Shown here: positions 10,705-22,868 of the stretch, piece after piece
Numbering within the stretch: position 1 is the first letter of the stretch
Layout: each line of letters starts with the position of its first letter
Source: Artemia franciscana
Lineage: Eukaryota > Arthropoda > Branchiopoda > Anostraca > Artemiidae
Length of the DNA: 64,000 nt
NCBI RefSeq assembly: GCF_032884065.1
Contig: NC_088865.1
Coordinates: forward strand, 43,967,152-44,031,151
Direction of reading: 5' to 3'
Position numbers and translations under genes: made by a program
The notes under the pieces: model-generated
What the model saw: only the letters and a program-made list of their open reading frames with translations
The model's database searches: none
Told to the model about the DNA's origin: nothing

Positions 10705-10800
10705 TTTTACAAATCAATGTTTTTAGATTCAGATGTTTTTAGATCCATCTCTCTGTTTTTAGATTCAGAAACGCTGTATTACTTACTTAGATTTAGATCC
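10705..10800 (-). repeat. Short repeat tail next to the LINE 3' end
   Basis: 'tttttagattcag' and variants occur about five times just beyond the C-terminal end of the minus-strand LINE. Read on the minus strand this is an ATCTAAA-like iterated tail, as many LINE 3' ends have. Confidence 0.5.
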
Positions 10801-10802
10801 TC

Positions 10803-13484
10803 CTACGCCTGGGGGCGCATAGGGCAGCGACGGTTGACCTCCAACTTGACCAACCTTGTTCCAAAGACCTCTTTCTCCAGGGATCTACCAAGTATGCTGC
10901 GTTGTCTTCTACTCTTTCGAATGCCGGATTGGGTCCAACACCATAAAACATGTGGGAGGCGTTCTTTGCTCATTCGGGTCATATGCCCCCAATGCTTCCA
11001 TCTTCTCATTCTGATATCGTTGGTCACCAGTTGTTGTTCGGTATCAACCCTAATCTGGGCATTTGTTACTCTATCGGTCCAATGTACCACAAAGATTCCA
11101 CGCAGGCAATTATTCTCGACGCCAAGAAGTCTTTCAAGGCTCCAAGACTTGCATTCATATAAAAGTACAGAGAGTACATTACTCCTAAACAATCACAATT
11201 TCAACTTCTGAGAGTAGTATCTGCATTTCCAAATATTCTTCAGCAGAGAAAATGCTCCACCTGCATACGCTATGCGTAGCAAGACTTCTCTGTCACTATT
11301 ACCATCTTGGGTAATTATACTACGGAGGCACTTAAATTCTCTGACCTCTTCTATATCAGTGCCTTCGTATCGAATCCCAGGTGCAACGGTCGCCACAACT
11401 GCTTTTGACATACTTTTCGTTTTATCAATATTAATCTTCAGGCCCATAGGGGCAGATTTTGATGCTAATTCATTCAGATTAAGTTGAATGTCCTCTTGGC
11501 AGTGAGCCATGAGGACAATATCGTCAGCGAAATTGCAGTCATATATTTGACGCTCAGGGCTTAGTTGTATGCCTTCTTTAAAGTGGCAAGCTTGAAGAAA
11601 AAAATAAATAAGTATTGCGAACAATATCGGAAACAGTAAACATCCTTGACTTACACCGGACTCAACAGGGAACCACTCTGACAGCCCATTTTCCATCTGT
11701 ACTGCACAAACCTGTGCATCATACAGGGATTTAATCAAATTCACAATTTTTGGAGGTATTCCATACGCTAGGAGAATTTTCCACATTGCCTCTCGGTGCA
11801 GAGAGTCAAATGTTTTCAAGAAGTCTATAAACCCTAAAATAATCTGCACTTGCCATTCGTTTGATTCCTCCCGTAGAACACTTATGCTAAATATCAGGTC
11901 GCAGTAAGAACGATTAGGGTGGAAATCATCTTGCTCATCCCTTAAAATTTTGTACACTTTAGTCCAGATTCTACTAAGTATAATCTGACATAGAATTTTG
12001 CTTCCGGCTGACTGGAGTGTGATACCTCTCTAGTTATCACATGATGTCTTTCAACCTTTCTAGAAGAGTTTCACGATAATGCCTTTATTCCAGTCAGGAG
12101 GGAAAACTTCGTCGTCGTACACCTTACCATGCAGCTTAAATAGTGGGCCAGTAACAGCTTTTTTTCCATATTTCAACAGCTCTGGAGGGACTCCGTCACA
12201 TCCAGCTGCTTTCCCATTTTTTTGCGACTTTAGGGCTATAACAACTTCCTGAAAGAGGATGGGGCCCAAACAGATATCCAAGTTAAATAGGGGCACGTCA
12301 GGGACCAACAGTGACCAGCAGTTATCTTATATCCAATAGCTTCCACTGCAGCATCTTTTAGACACTCTCATACTGATTTCCAAAGACATTCTGAACTTGT
12401 TTCGTCGGAGTCATCGAGGCTCAAAGCTGTGAACCTATTTTCTAGCGCAAGATTTTATTTTTGACGAATAGTCTTATCACGGAACTTCTGGATATCGAAT
12501 TTCTTAACTATAACTTTCACTTTCTTCACGGCTTTAATTTAGTTTTGCATGTGGATATAACTAGTTGATGATCAGAGAAGCGAACGGCTCCGCGGTAAGC
12601 TATGACATCTTCAAGGGACCTTCTTCTTCACTTGCTGATTAGTATATGGTCAATCTGGTTTCGAGTGGTACCATCGGGTGATTTCCACGTATATTTGTCG
12701 ATAGTCTTGTGGGGATACCAGGTATCTCCTACAATCATGTCATTGATTGCCATTTTCACTGACTTCACCCATTCTATGCGAACCAGTCACCGTTGGCACA
12801 TAATCCTGGTGGCAGCCCACTTTCGCATTAAAATTGCCACAACCACAAACAACCATGGCTATGAACTTCATTTGTAGCATCACTAAGCGACTGATAGAAA
12901 GCGTCTTTATCAGAGTCACTTGATTCATTTGTTGGAGCATACACTGCCATAAACGTCATTTTTGCCTGAGTAGTCGCAAAACGCGCTCTCAGGATACGAT
13001 CGCTAATTGGTTCCCAATCAAGATGACATTTATTTACTGCACCACTTAAAGACAGTGCCACTCCATCCGCTTTAATACGTTCTTTCTCAGAATAAAGCAC
13101 ATTATAGTTCTCACACTCAAGGGTCCCAAACTGTGGAATTCGTGTCTCAGATAGTGCAGCCATATCTATTCGATACTTATCAAGAGTTTTCATAACAATA
13201 TTTATCTGACCCAGCTGAGTATCTGGGTTAATCGTTCCAAAATTCCAAAATTCAATTCGATAAGCATCTTTCATAGTCGAAAATCGTGTCTGGGGGCGTG
13301 CAGGGTTCGGTATCTCAAGATCAGTCACAATTCCGAGGCCTTTTGTCGTTGATCCAGTAATAACCGGTTTTTTACAGTAACAGGTTATTAGCCCATCGAC
13401 CAACCTGCACCACTTTATGGACTTGGGACTGTCAGTTGTGGCCTGAGAAAGCCAACAGGGCAACCCTGTTAACCTCCCGGGCAC
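10803..13484 (-). pseudogene. Non-LTR retrotransposon (LINE) with endonuclease and reverse transcriptase, inactivated
   Basis: Reading 5' to 3' on the minus strand. 13484-12828 encodes an AP-endonuclease-like domain (EFWNFGTINPDTQLGQINI, DMAALSETRI, then MAVYAPTN). An overlapping shifted frame to 12740 gives the 'FNAKVG' segment. 12308-12060 has the RT entry region (KNGKAAGCDGVPPELLKYG). 11957-11193 has the palm (FIDFLKTFDSLHR, GVSQGCL, and the FADD catalytic motif). 11192-10803 continues in the same frame after a single TGA and contains the C-terminal 'CLRGIF...RMRRWKHWGHMTRM' region of many invertebrate LINEs. At least two frameshifts and one nonsense codon break it. An RTE-related affinity is possible, but the clade cannot be assigned by eye. 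The 5' end is not defined. Confidence 0.88.
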
Positions 13485-15555
13485 AAATCAGTGGGTTATG
13501 CTCCATCATAAATCTTATGCTTCAAATTATCACATTATTCATAAATATCAGCCGTTTCGGAAACCTGCTGATTACCACCAAAAAAGGATTGGACGCACTT
13601 CATCCCTTTAGATTTTTTCTGGTCACAAAGTTTTGAGCGTAATAATTCATAATTTCCTTAAATTTTGTCTCGCATGTGCCTTAGCAGAAGGATATCCTAA
13701 AGTTTTGCCAAATAAATTATTTGAAAGAATTAGTGTCTTATCGACAATTAGTTGTATTTATCATAGGGTCATCAATAGCTGCGATATATATCCTCGGCAT
13801 TCTGTTCAGTATTTTCAGAGAAAAGATAATTTTCAAGTACCCGAACGCATTGTAATAATCCAGATAGCCAATTGTGTGGGAAAATTGGATGAAAAACTCT
13901 CAATGTATACGAGTATTACTGTCCCCATTTTCAGTTTTCTCAAAAGAAAAAAAAAAGCTCGGATGTTTTTTTTCTCTTTTCCTTTTTGTTCCTTTTTCGT
14001 GCAATGAGCAAAGATTACTCAGAAGAAAAAAAAGAGAAAAAAGTACTCTGTGGGACCAATTCACATTTTATACAGTAAGCACCATTTGCGGTTTAGCGAG
14101 TTGAAGGGGGGGGGGGGGCTGGGAAGTTCACAAGAGTAGAAGTGCTGCATAAAGCGGAAAATCAACATCACCTAAGTAAGATCAATATTACTCTTTTATA
14201 ATTGATAGAAAGTACTAGAGCTGACTTTTCATGTTGGAAAACTTAAAGATGTGGAAAACCGAACGGAGGTGATCCCAAGTGGATTGGCCAATATCTTAAA
14301 TTTGAAAAGCTAGTTGGTACCAGGCAAATTTTTGGAAATGACACTTTTCATACGACAGTGACACTATTTTACCATCCAAAGTGACACCAAAAATATCTGT
14401 TGAGTTGCAACCCTGATAGCAAAACTAGATGCTTGGTAGTTTGGGTGTTTCATAAATTGGGGAGGGGTGTCAAAATCTGAAGAATGCCGTTTGTGTTTTC
14501 TGTTTAAACCACACAAAAACATATTCAAACAACTTCGATAATTCAATTAAACAACAGAAAGGAATACTAAAAAACAGTCAAAAGGAAACTTTTCCTTAAT
14601 CTTATTAAAAATCTGGTAGCCCCACCCCGTGTTTTCCAGCTTTAGCTGCAGCTCAAATCGGTTCAATGTTTTATTGGCTAAACAATGATATTTCTCCAGT
14701 TTTCAAAATCAATGAAAAGGGTTGATTTACTTTTTAGGAAAATGGATTTAAGTGGCTTGATTGGAGGTAAGCGGAGGATCTCAAGTTTTTGAATAATGGA
14801 TTATAATATAAAAAAAGAACACTTAAAAAGTTTGCTAGAATAAGAAATCTTTTTAAATTGTGTCAAAAGGCTGAGAGCAGTTCTTGGATTTTACTTATTG
14901 TTCAGGTTAATTCAATAGTTTCTATGGCTTAGAAATAATATTTATAATCAAAGAAAGGGATTTATTTAATTTAAAGGAAAATGGATTTACAGTTACCTTT
15001 CCAAAGAAATGGACTCAAAGTAAAATTGTATGCTTTAAGACTATGCAAGTACTCTACCCCTACATCTTGATACGTCTACACCTGGACTTATTGTAGAAAG
15101 GATATAAAGAATTATAGTGAAACATATTGAAAATCTTATTGTAGTGAAATTCAAACGAAACTCTTTTCAGAAATGTGTACTTAAGAAATGTGTAAACCTT
15201 AATTTCTTGGATAAAATTCTAGTTGAGCCACTTTTTGCTACCTTGGAAAGGGACTCGGTTTGGAAAATGAGACTTTTAGCGATGAATCCAGGGCCAAAAA
15301 CATCATCAGGGAAGTTATTACCAAGCTTCAACAAAAGCCCTTATCTGATTTCTAAGTCTTACGAAATTTCCTACTTGACAGGTCTATACCTACTGGAATT
15401 TTGACCAATAGTATTTTACCTTCATCTCCGGTTTCTGGTTTCTTTTTCTCTGGTCTTAGTCTTGAAAATGCAATCCTTATTAGTTAAGTTGAATTTTAAG
15501 CCATAATAATATTTTTTTTTCAAAATTTAGGAGATGTATTTGAAGATATTTGAGT
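13485..15555. other. Unassigned sequence, no supported gene
   Basis: It contains poly-A/T runs and a poly-G tract (about 14106-14119). Short frames at 13633-14104 and 15117-15404 lack recognisable domains and credible start contexts. An ATG followed by a donor-like GGAG|GTAAGC occurs at about 14751-14775, but no partner exon was found. Confidence 0.35.
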
Positions 15556-15559
15556 TCAA

Positions 15560-16090
15560 CAAGGGTTCACTTTAATAACACAGAGATTTTTAAAGGTCTG
15601 TTGATTTTGAATTAAAATCAAGTAGTTGTGGGCATCAAGTCATGGCTAATTCTAGAAAAGGCCAAGACAAATAGTCCCAGTGAGTGAGAGGCAAATCTGC
15701 CATAAGCCCTTTTTAGGATTGTATAAAAATGATGTCAATTCATTTGTCGATAGATAAGTCTATTTTTCATCCGACCACGGGTCATTCCTCTGGTAGAACT
15801 AAGATGGATAGCCATACAACTAAGAGATGAAAGATTGGACTGATTTTGGGTTGACGCGTGATGGAGATCCGTTGGTTTTGAATTAAAATCAGGTAGTTGT
15901 GGGCATCAAGTCATGGCTAGTTATAGAAAAAGCCAGGACAGATAGCTCGAGTGAGTGATAGGTAATCTGGTATAAGCCTTTTTTTAAGATTGCACAAAAA
16001 TGATGCCAGTTCATTTGTTGATAGTTTTCTTGTACTTTATTTAAGCAAAAGATCTATTCCGCAAGGGTACAGTTTAATATCACAAAGATT
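15560..16090. repeat. Dispersed repeat R1, copy 2
   Basis: Same order and near-identical sequence as 8290-8720, including the internally duplicated 'gaattaaaatca(a/g)gtagttg' block. It extends through a second 'cacaaagatttttaaaggtc' so that the repeated start motif recurs near 16050. Confidence 0.78.
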
Positions 16091-16778
16091 TTTAAAGGTC
16101 ATCAATGGTCAGTATCCACTAGAGGGAGAAGGAGTGGAGGTAGATACTTCGAAATACCTTCCCAGGACATTCTTAAGTCTATAGATCAATCCCTAAAAGT
16201 TTCATTTTCCTTACCTAACTCCTTTCCAAGTAAGCAAAATGTAGCTAAACTAGAATTTTACCATTTCTTGTAATTTATACCCACAGATGACACGAACAAA
16301 TGAAATCTACTGCAATTTAGCAGGCTACAGCAATTGAACTATACGAACGGTAATAAGTAAAAGAAAAACGAACAGAACTAGAAGTTAGAACAACATAATT
16401 TATTTGGGATATTTACGTACAACATAAATACATAGAAACACATGAGCATAATTTTCGTACGTATTTCCTTACGACACAGAATAATAATTTAAAAAATATA
16501 AATAACAATTACAATAGCTTGATGTTGGTAGTCACTTTTTTCATCATCGATAGCGTGATATGAATGCATGGACGCCTATGTGAACTTATGTGACAGGAAG
16601 TTGGGGGGGCTGAAGATGCTGTTTCGGGAAACGGTTTAAAAAATGTTTGTTTTTTTTTACAGAAATTTGTTTAGACTTATTACAAAGTAATGAAATATAT
16701 ATTTTTTTATTTTAGGGGACAAATGGTCTAGTTCTAGTTCCCTCGTTATGCGTTCTCATTTTGAATTCTTACAGATGT
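16091..16778. other. Unassigned, possibly unique sequence (candidate 3' UTR)
   Basis: This stretch shows no match to the repeat families around it. An AATAAA signal on the minus strand lies at 16399-16404, downstream of the candidate receptor terminal exon. Nothing else is recognised. Confidence 0.25.
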
Positions 16779-16835
16779 TCAGTCCAAAGCCATGTCCCAT
16801 GATGATCTGACAATGTTACCAGGAGGTCTTAAAAT
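16779..16835 (-). CDS. Candidate terminal coding exon of the class B GPCR
   Basis: After a strong acceptor (TTATCTTCTTACAG|A) this reads ILRPPGNIVRSSWDMALD and stops. The entry phase is 0, matching the phase-0 donor of the receptor tail exon at 25993. The two other minus-strand phases stop within a few codons. Against it, the plus strand over the same bases also has an acceptor (TTCTTACAG at 16766-16774), an open frame ending at an AATAAA signal (16860-16865) and a donor-like ATCT|GTAAGA. Strand and membership are therefore uncertain. Confidence 0.25.
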   Translation of the reverse strand: MLRPPGNIVRSSWDMALD

Positions 16836-17269
16836 CTGTAAGAAGATAAATTGAATCCTAATAAAATCATTGTGTTGAAGAATACTTTCTTGTGAGGAGA
16901 AGAAACTACAGGTAAAAACCCACATATGCGTGTTCCTGTACTTTAACTTGTTCGCAAGTGTTTACATGAGTGTAAATAGCAATGTACGCGCTTCCATCCT
17001 GACCAGTGAGTGCTTCTACCAAAGCCAAAAGTGAGATGGCAGCATTTATCGGTTACTAAAAAAAAAAAGAAAAAAAATTCTGACAAAAATTATTGGTAGA
17101 ACACCTATGATCGGAAAAGTAAGTCTTAAAGTGAAAGTGAGTACCAAAGTAAGTACCAAAGAAAGTAAAAGTGAAAGCTGATTTTTTGGATCCGTTAAGT
17201 GGAAACTTACACAGCCATAAATATCTTTATGTAAATGTAAGGTTTTTCTGGTAAAGGTTGTCACACAAA

Positions 17270-19560
17270 CATTGGAGGGGCTCATTGGATTGGAAATTGA
17301 AAGTTCTAGTACCCTTTTTAATATTCAAAAGTCATAGGAGGGCAACCAGTCCCCTGTTTCGCAAAATTTGCGCAGGAGAATTTTTCCCCGGATATTTAAG
17401 GGGCTTTTAATTCCTAAAATCTGTCAGTTCAAGATCAGATTCTCTTGTAATACAATTTCATGAATGAAAAAGAAATCTGAGGCGACGCTATAGCGTTGCC
17501 TATAGTAAAGGCCATGCGGCTCCAATGTTTTATTATTATTTACTATTTTTACCCAGAGGCACTTCATATGGAAGGATGGGTCGTATGAACTTCGGAGGGG
17601 GGCCCATTTGATTGGAAATCGTAAGTTTTAGTGCCCTTTTTGAGAGCCACTGGGGATCTAAGAGCAATTAGCCCACGCCCTTTTTCCCGAATGCATTAAA
17701 TAAAAATTTTGAGATAGCCATTTTGTTAAAAATAGTTCATAGGTCAGATAACTAAGCCTCCGGTGTCGACACAACCCCCCAAGGCCTGGAAGTAGGCGTT
17801 ATAAGCTATGCCCTAGGGGCATATATGGTTCTTATGGAAGGGATATTCGAAGAAACTCCAGAAAGGGTTCATTTGATTGGAAATTGAAAGTTATAGTTCC
17901 CTATTAAAGAGTCAAAAGTGATCAGAGGGAAGCTAGCCCCCCCCCCAACACCCTTTTTTCCACAGATTCATTAGATAAAAATTTTGAGATAGTCATTTTG
18001 TTAAAAATAGTTCAAAGTTCAGACATGAAAAAACTCCCATGTCGACACATCCCCCAGGATTCGGGGGCAGGCATTGTAAGTTACGCCCTGGAGGCATACA
18101 TGGTTCATATGGATCCATATGGTTCATATGGATGCTTGTATAAACTTCACAGAGGGCTCATATGATTAGAAATTGAAAATTCTAGTTCACTTTTAAAGAG
18201 TCAAAAGAGATCCGAGGGCAACTAGCCCCCCATGCCCTTTTCCTCAAATCCATGCTAAACAAATTTTGAGATAGCCATTTTATTAAATAGTTCAAACATC
18301 AGATAAAAAAAATCCGGGGTCGATAAAACCCCCCAGAGCCCGGGGGCAAGCATTTTAAGTTATATTCCGGGGGTGTATAAGATTTATATGTAAGTGATGG
18401 TCGTATCAACTTCGAAGGTGGCTCATTTGATTGGAAATTGGAAGTTCTATTTCCCCTTTAAGATTCAAAAGTGATCAGATGATGACTAGCCTCCCTCCCA
18501 GCTTTGTTTTCCCCAAGAGTGCCCCGTCGAATTTTCTATAAAGCGATTTTGTTCAAAGTAGACCAAAGATAATATAACAACAACTTCAGGGATAAAACAG
18601 CCCCCCAGAATGCTGGGGCAAGTGTTGTATAATGTGCTCTAGGGGCATATAACATTTTTATGAAAGGGTTGCTGTATAAACTACGGAAGGGTCTCGTTTT
18701 ATTGTAAATAAAATTTTTAGTTCTCTTTTTAAGAATTAAAAGTGATTGGAGGCCAACTAGCCCCCCCCCCCCATCAAGGGCCTTTCCCCCCAAATGTATT
18801 CAATCAAAATTTTGAGATAGCTATTTTGTTCAAAATAGTATAGAAATCAAATAACAAAACTTCGGGGTCGACACAAACCCAAACCCCCAGAGCCCGGGGC
18901 CAAGTGTTGTAAGCTATGCCCCACGGTCATATAAGGTCTTATGTAAGGGGTGGTCGTATAAACTTCAGAGATGGCTCATTTGGTTGGAAACTGAAAGTTC
19001 TAGTTACCTTTTCAAAAGCCATCAAAAGTGATCGGAGGGTATATACCCCCCCTACTTCTTTTTTCCAAGTGCATGCGATAAAACATTTGAAATAGCTATT
19101 TTGTTAAAAATAGTCAAAAATTCAAATTACTATAATTTAGGGGTTGAAATTCTCCTAGCACTCGTGACAAGAATTGTAACTTATGTAAATTGTAAGTTAT
19201 TAAGAATTGAAAGTGATCAAAAAGTAACAAGCCCCACCCCCTCCATTGTCCCTTTTCTCCCCAAATGCATCTTATCACAATTTTAAACAAGCCATTTTGT
19301 TCAAATTAGTCCAAAAATCAAATTACTATAATTTAGGGTTTGAGAAATCCTCCTTAGCCCCCGGGGCAAGGATTGTAACTTATATAAGTTGACCATTATT
19401 AGAATATAAGATTTTTGTGGAGGGGGTGGTCGTATTAACATTGGAGGGTGCTCATTCGAATGGACATTGAAACTTCTAGCTCTTCTCTAAGAATAAAAAG
19501 TGATCAATGGGCAACTAGCCAAAATAGTTTAAAGGCCAAATAACAATGCTTCCAGGGTTG
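17270..19560. repeat. ~277-bp tandem satellite, about eight units
   Basis: The landmark 'gagatagccattttgtt' and variants occurs near 17712, 17990, 18271, 18547, 18819, 19094 and 19290. Spacing is 272-281 bases until the last, shortened unit. Each unit runs 'ggctcatttgattggaaattg', 'gttctagttcccttt', 'gggcaactagcccccc', 'gagatagccattttgtt', 'cggggtcgacacaacccccc', 'taagttatgcccc'. The same succession of motifs forms the core of family A (for example 47930-48200), so the satellite and the dispersed element share ancestry. Confidence 0.88.
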
Positions 19561-19599
19561 ACCCCCCAACCCCGGCAACATGGCTCTGAGTTACAAAAT

Positions 19600-19820
19600 T
19601 ATCGTTACTTTGATGCTTTGTTTACTTTGATACTTCGAGTTAATGACTTAGAAGGTAAATAATTCGATTTGCGGTGCAAGGGCTGTATGTTATGCAAATT
19701 GCTCATTGTTACTTTGATTCTTTGTTTACTTTGATACCTTATTTACTTTGATGCTTTCTTTAGTTTGATCCTTTGGTACTTTGATATTGTTACTTTGATA
19801 CTAGATTTGATACTTTGATG
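19600..19820. repeat. Minisatellite TTTACTTTGATACTT
   Basis: About ten irregular copies of 'tttactttgatactttg' with insertions. Confidence 0.75.
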
Positions 19821-20039
19821 AAAGTTGGACGTCGAAAGAGAAAATCTTATTTTGAAATAAAGAATTTTTGTAAAACTTGAAACTTTTTGCAATCAAAAAA
19901 GAAGTCTTTCCAAGAAAAGTAAAGGCCAATTTAAATTTAATATCAGCAAATACAAGTACCTGTTAAAATTCAAACTCCAAACGTTCAGAAACCACCATTA
20001 AAGAATAAATAAAACTAAAGACAGAAAGAAGTGAAATAA

Positions 20040-20970
20040 ACAATCATAGAAAAGAAACATACAACAAGTACAAATATAAATGAATAAATAAATCTTAAAA
20101 CGAGTAAAGCTTAAATCGAATATGCAAATCAAGCTTTAAACGAATTTTTTTCTATTAAAATATAACTGAAATCTTAAACCGACAAATTAAAAAGAAACAC
20201 AAAAAAAACATGGCAAACAAACATGCAACAGGTACTAATATAAATGAATATATAAATCTTAAAACGAGTGAAACTTAAATTGAATATGGAAATCAAGTTT
20301 GAAAAGAACAAAAATCACTACAAACATGAGTTTGGGTATCGCCTCCTTCTCTCACTGTAAAGTCAAAAGCCAACTACGTCATTGGCACTTTACTGAAAAC
20401 GAACTATATTACAAATATTTATTTTGTACTTTATATTGAAAATAAACATAAAAATTACAGTAAAATTTTTGAACTGATGAGCTTTCAGCAATTAATATCA
20501 TTATTCATCCAATATTCAGTTTAATTTTATTAGTTATTTCCAGGAATGTTTAGGGCAACTATAGTTTCACTACAAACAAGAGTTTAGATACTGCCACCTT
20601 CCTTAATTGTAAAAACCTAAGGTCTACTGCGTCATAGGTGGTTCACTGAAAACCAATTATATCACATATATTTTCTTTTACAGTTATTACAGCATTGAAA
20701 AATAAAATAAAAATTAGAGTGAAATAAAATCTTGAACTGATGCTCTTTCAACAATTAATATCATCATACATCAAATATTCCGTTTGATGTAATTTTTACT
20801 TTCCAACGCTGTTCAAGACGCGTATCATTTTCACAAGCCTATAGGCAACACAAACATTGAAGCCTATAGGCAAAGTATTTGGCGCTTTACTAAAAGGAAT
20901 TATATTACAGATATTTTCTTTTGTACTTATTACAACATAACAAATTAAATGAAAATTGCAGTGAAACCAG
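20040..20970. repeat. Tandemly duplicated segments (~165 and ~245 bp)
   Basis: A block with 'acaagtacaaatataaatgaa' and 'cttaaaacgagt' occurs twice (from about 20055 and 20220). Then a ~245-bp unit with 'cactacaaac...gtttgg', 'cactttactgaaaa', 'gaactgatg' and 'caattaatatcat' occurs from about 20318 and 20563, with a partial third near 20845. 'cactttactgaaaac' is also found in the inverted-repeat family at 40.7 kb and 56.7 kb. Confidence 0.7.
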
Positions 20971-21129
20971 ACACGTATTTACCAATAGGCCCACTAGGCC
21001 CTGCGGCTTTCACTATTCCACTAAGTTTTGAGGATTTCCCCGAAAATCTTTTAAAAACAGATCGTAAAAACACTTGGGCCTAGAATCGTCAAAGCTTTGA
21101 ATCCGGACCTGGGTCCAATAAAAAAAAAA

Positions 21130-22270
21130 TCCTTAGTGAAAACATTACCTTATATGCTAAGGTTTCTCTCTGTTTTCAGTTTACTTTTTGGGCCAGAATA
21201 ATTGGTAGGATCAGTTAGTCAATTAAACACAGATATTCTTGGCAATGGAATAACTACCAGCAGTTTGGATAGCTATCAATATAATAAGAAAAAGTCCTCA
21301 GAGAAAATATTGCCTTACATGCTAAGGTTTCTCTTTGTTTTCAGTTTGTTTATAGGCCACCACTGTTGGTCCGATCAGTTAGTCAGTCAAATAGTGGTAT
21401 TTATGGCAATCAAATAGTTACGATATTCTCTAATGGTTATCTATAGAATAGAAAATAATTCTCTAGAGACAATTTTACCTTCACAAAACCTTCATTTCTG
21501 AAGGTTTCTCTACGTTTCTAATTTAGTTTCGTAGGCCACAATTTTCGATCCAACTTACAAAGTACCGATATTTTTTGGCAATTAGATAATTATGATTTTT
21601 GATTTTTTCAGGAGGGGTTTTACCAAAGAATTTTCTTTTCAGGGGGGGGGGTAATAAAAACTCTCAAAAAATACATTCAGTTTTTTTATATTTTTGTTAC
21701 GTTTTACGAGTCAGACAGATATTTAAAGGGAGAGGAGGGGGGTTCTAACCCCCTAACCCCCCTTGATACGGCATTGCTTTCAGAATTCTTCGTTTCTTAA
21801 GGCTCTATTGTAATTTAATTTTATTGGCTATAGCTATTGGTCCGATCAATTAGTCAATGAAACACTTATATTCTTGCTCATTAAACAAATAAAAGCTGTT
21901 TGGATGGTTATGCATAGAATAGACAATAGTACTAAAGATTTCTCTATGTTTTTAAATTAGTTTTGTTGGCCAAAACTTTCGATCGGATATTCGAAATACC
22001 GATATTCTTGGCAATTAGATAATTACTGTCTGTTTAGGTGGTTATTTATACGATACGCAAGAGCTTCCAGGAGAAAATATTAGCTTCAGAAACTTTTGTT
22101 TCTGATGGGTTTTCTTTGTTTTTAATTTAATTTTGCAGGCCACAATTTTTGGTTTGGTCAATTAGTCAATGAAAGACCCATATTTTTATAATGAAATAAT
22201 TACTTTCTGTTTGAATAACCCACACAATAGACAAGAATTCTCCAGAGAAAATATAATCTTACATGCTAGG
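21130..22270. repeat. ~170-190-bp tandem repeat array
   Basis: Units share 'ctaaggtttctctttgttttcag', 'taggccacaattttcgatcc', 'agttagtcaatgaaac', 'atattcttggcaat' and 'atagaatagacaa'. Units begin near 21165, 21335, 21510, then after an inserted element near 21795, 21940 and 22105. A 71-codon frame within it is a shadow. Confidence 0.8.
21600..21780. mobile_element. Short GTATCCAG-ended element inserted in tandem array
   Basis: The reverse complement starts 'gcaatgccgtatcaagggggg', contains 'gactcgtaaaacgtaac' and ends in 'acccctcctgaaaa', aligning with 7525-7720. It splits a unit of the surrounding 170-190-bp array, so it inserted after the array formed. Confidence 0.6.
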
Positions 22271-22868
22271 AAACGCCCAATGCCCATATGCTAAATGCTA
22301 AACTAAGATGACACTAGTCCTCAAAAGGTTATTGATGCAGAGGCGCCATTTGAGCCAAATCTGGGGGTGGGCATGAACTCCATTTTGGGCCCCCCAAACT
22401 TTCGCGTAAGAAAAAATGCTAGTTTTGGCAGCACATCGATTGAATATTCTAAGTAAAAACGCATTTTCAACACCCATGTGCTGCATGGAAATGTACTGTA
22501 ACCAAATGTGGAACTCGGCCACACTGACCTCTAAGATTAATTATAAGATCAAAGATCATAATCAACGAGGTTAAGTGATTAAACTGAAAGTGAAAAATTC
22601 AACCAGACTACAGGCTGGCCCTCCTCAGCGAGAAACTTTCTTATTGAAGTAAACAACACGTTGGTGAAAGTAATCTTTGTTATCATACTTAGGGTTGTAA
22701 CCAAAATCTTGGTTTTCCTTCAGCAGAAATCTTTCAGATCAAATATATTTACAAAAAGGAAAAACATAAAAAGAGAAAAAATATTACAACACTCAAGGTA
22801 ACAAGGGGAACCGCCGAGGTTTCATCTTTGCGAAATCGTCAACAAGCTGATTATAGTCCAATTTTTTA
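22271..22868. other. Unassigned flank of the hAT relic
   Basis: Contains 'aggcgccatttgagcc...gggggtgggcatgaac', probably repeat-derived. Short frames at 22298-22524 are two phases of the same DNA and are not supported. Confidence 0.35.

Noticed and set aside
10448-10726. 92-codon frame with Cys-rich appearance
   Set aside because: It spans an exact 43-bp duplication that changes the reading frame, so the apparent Cys motif is accidental.
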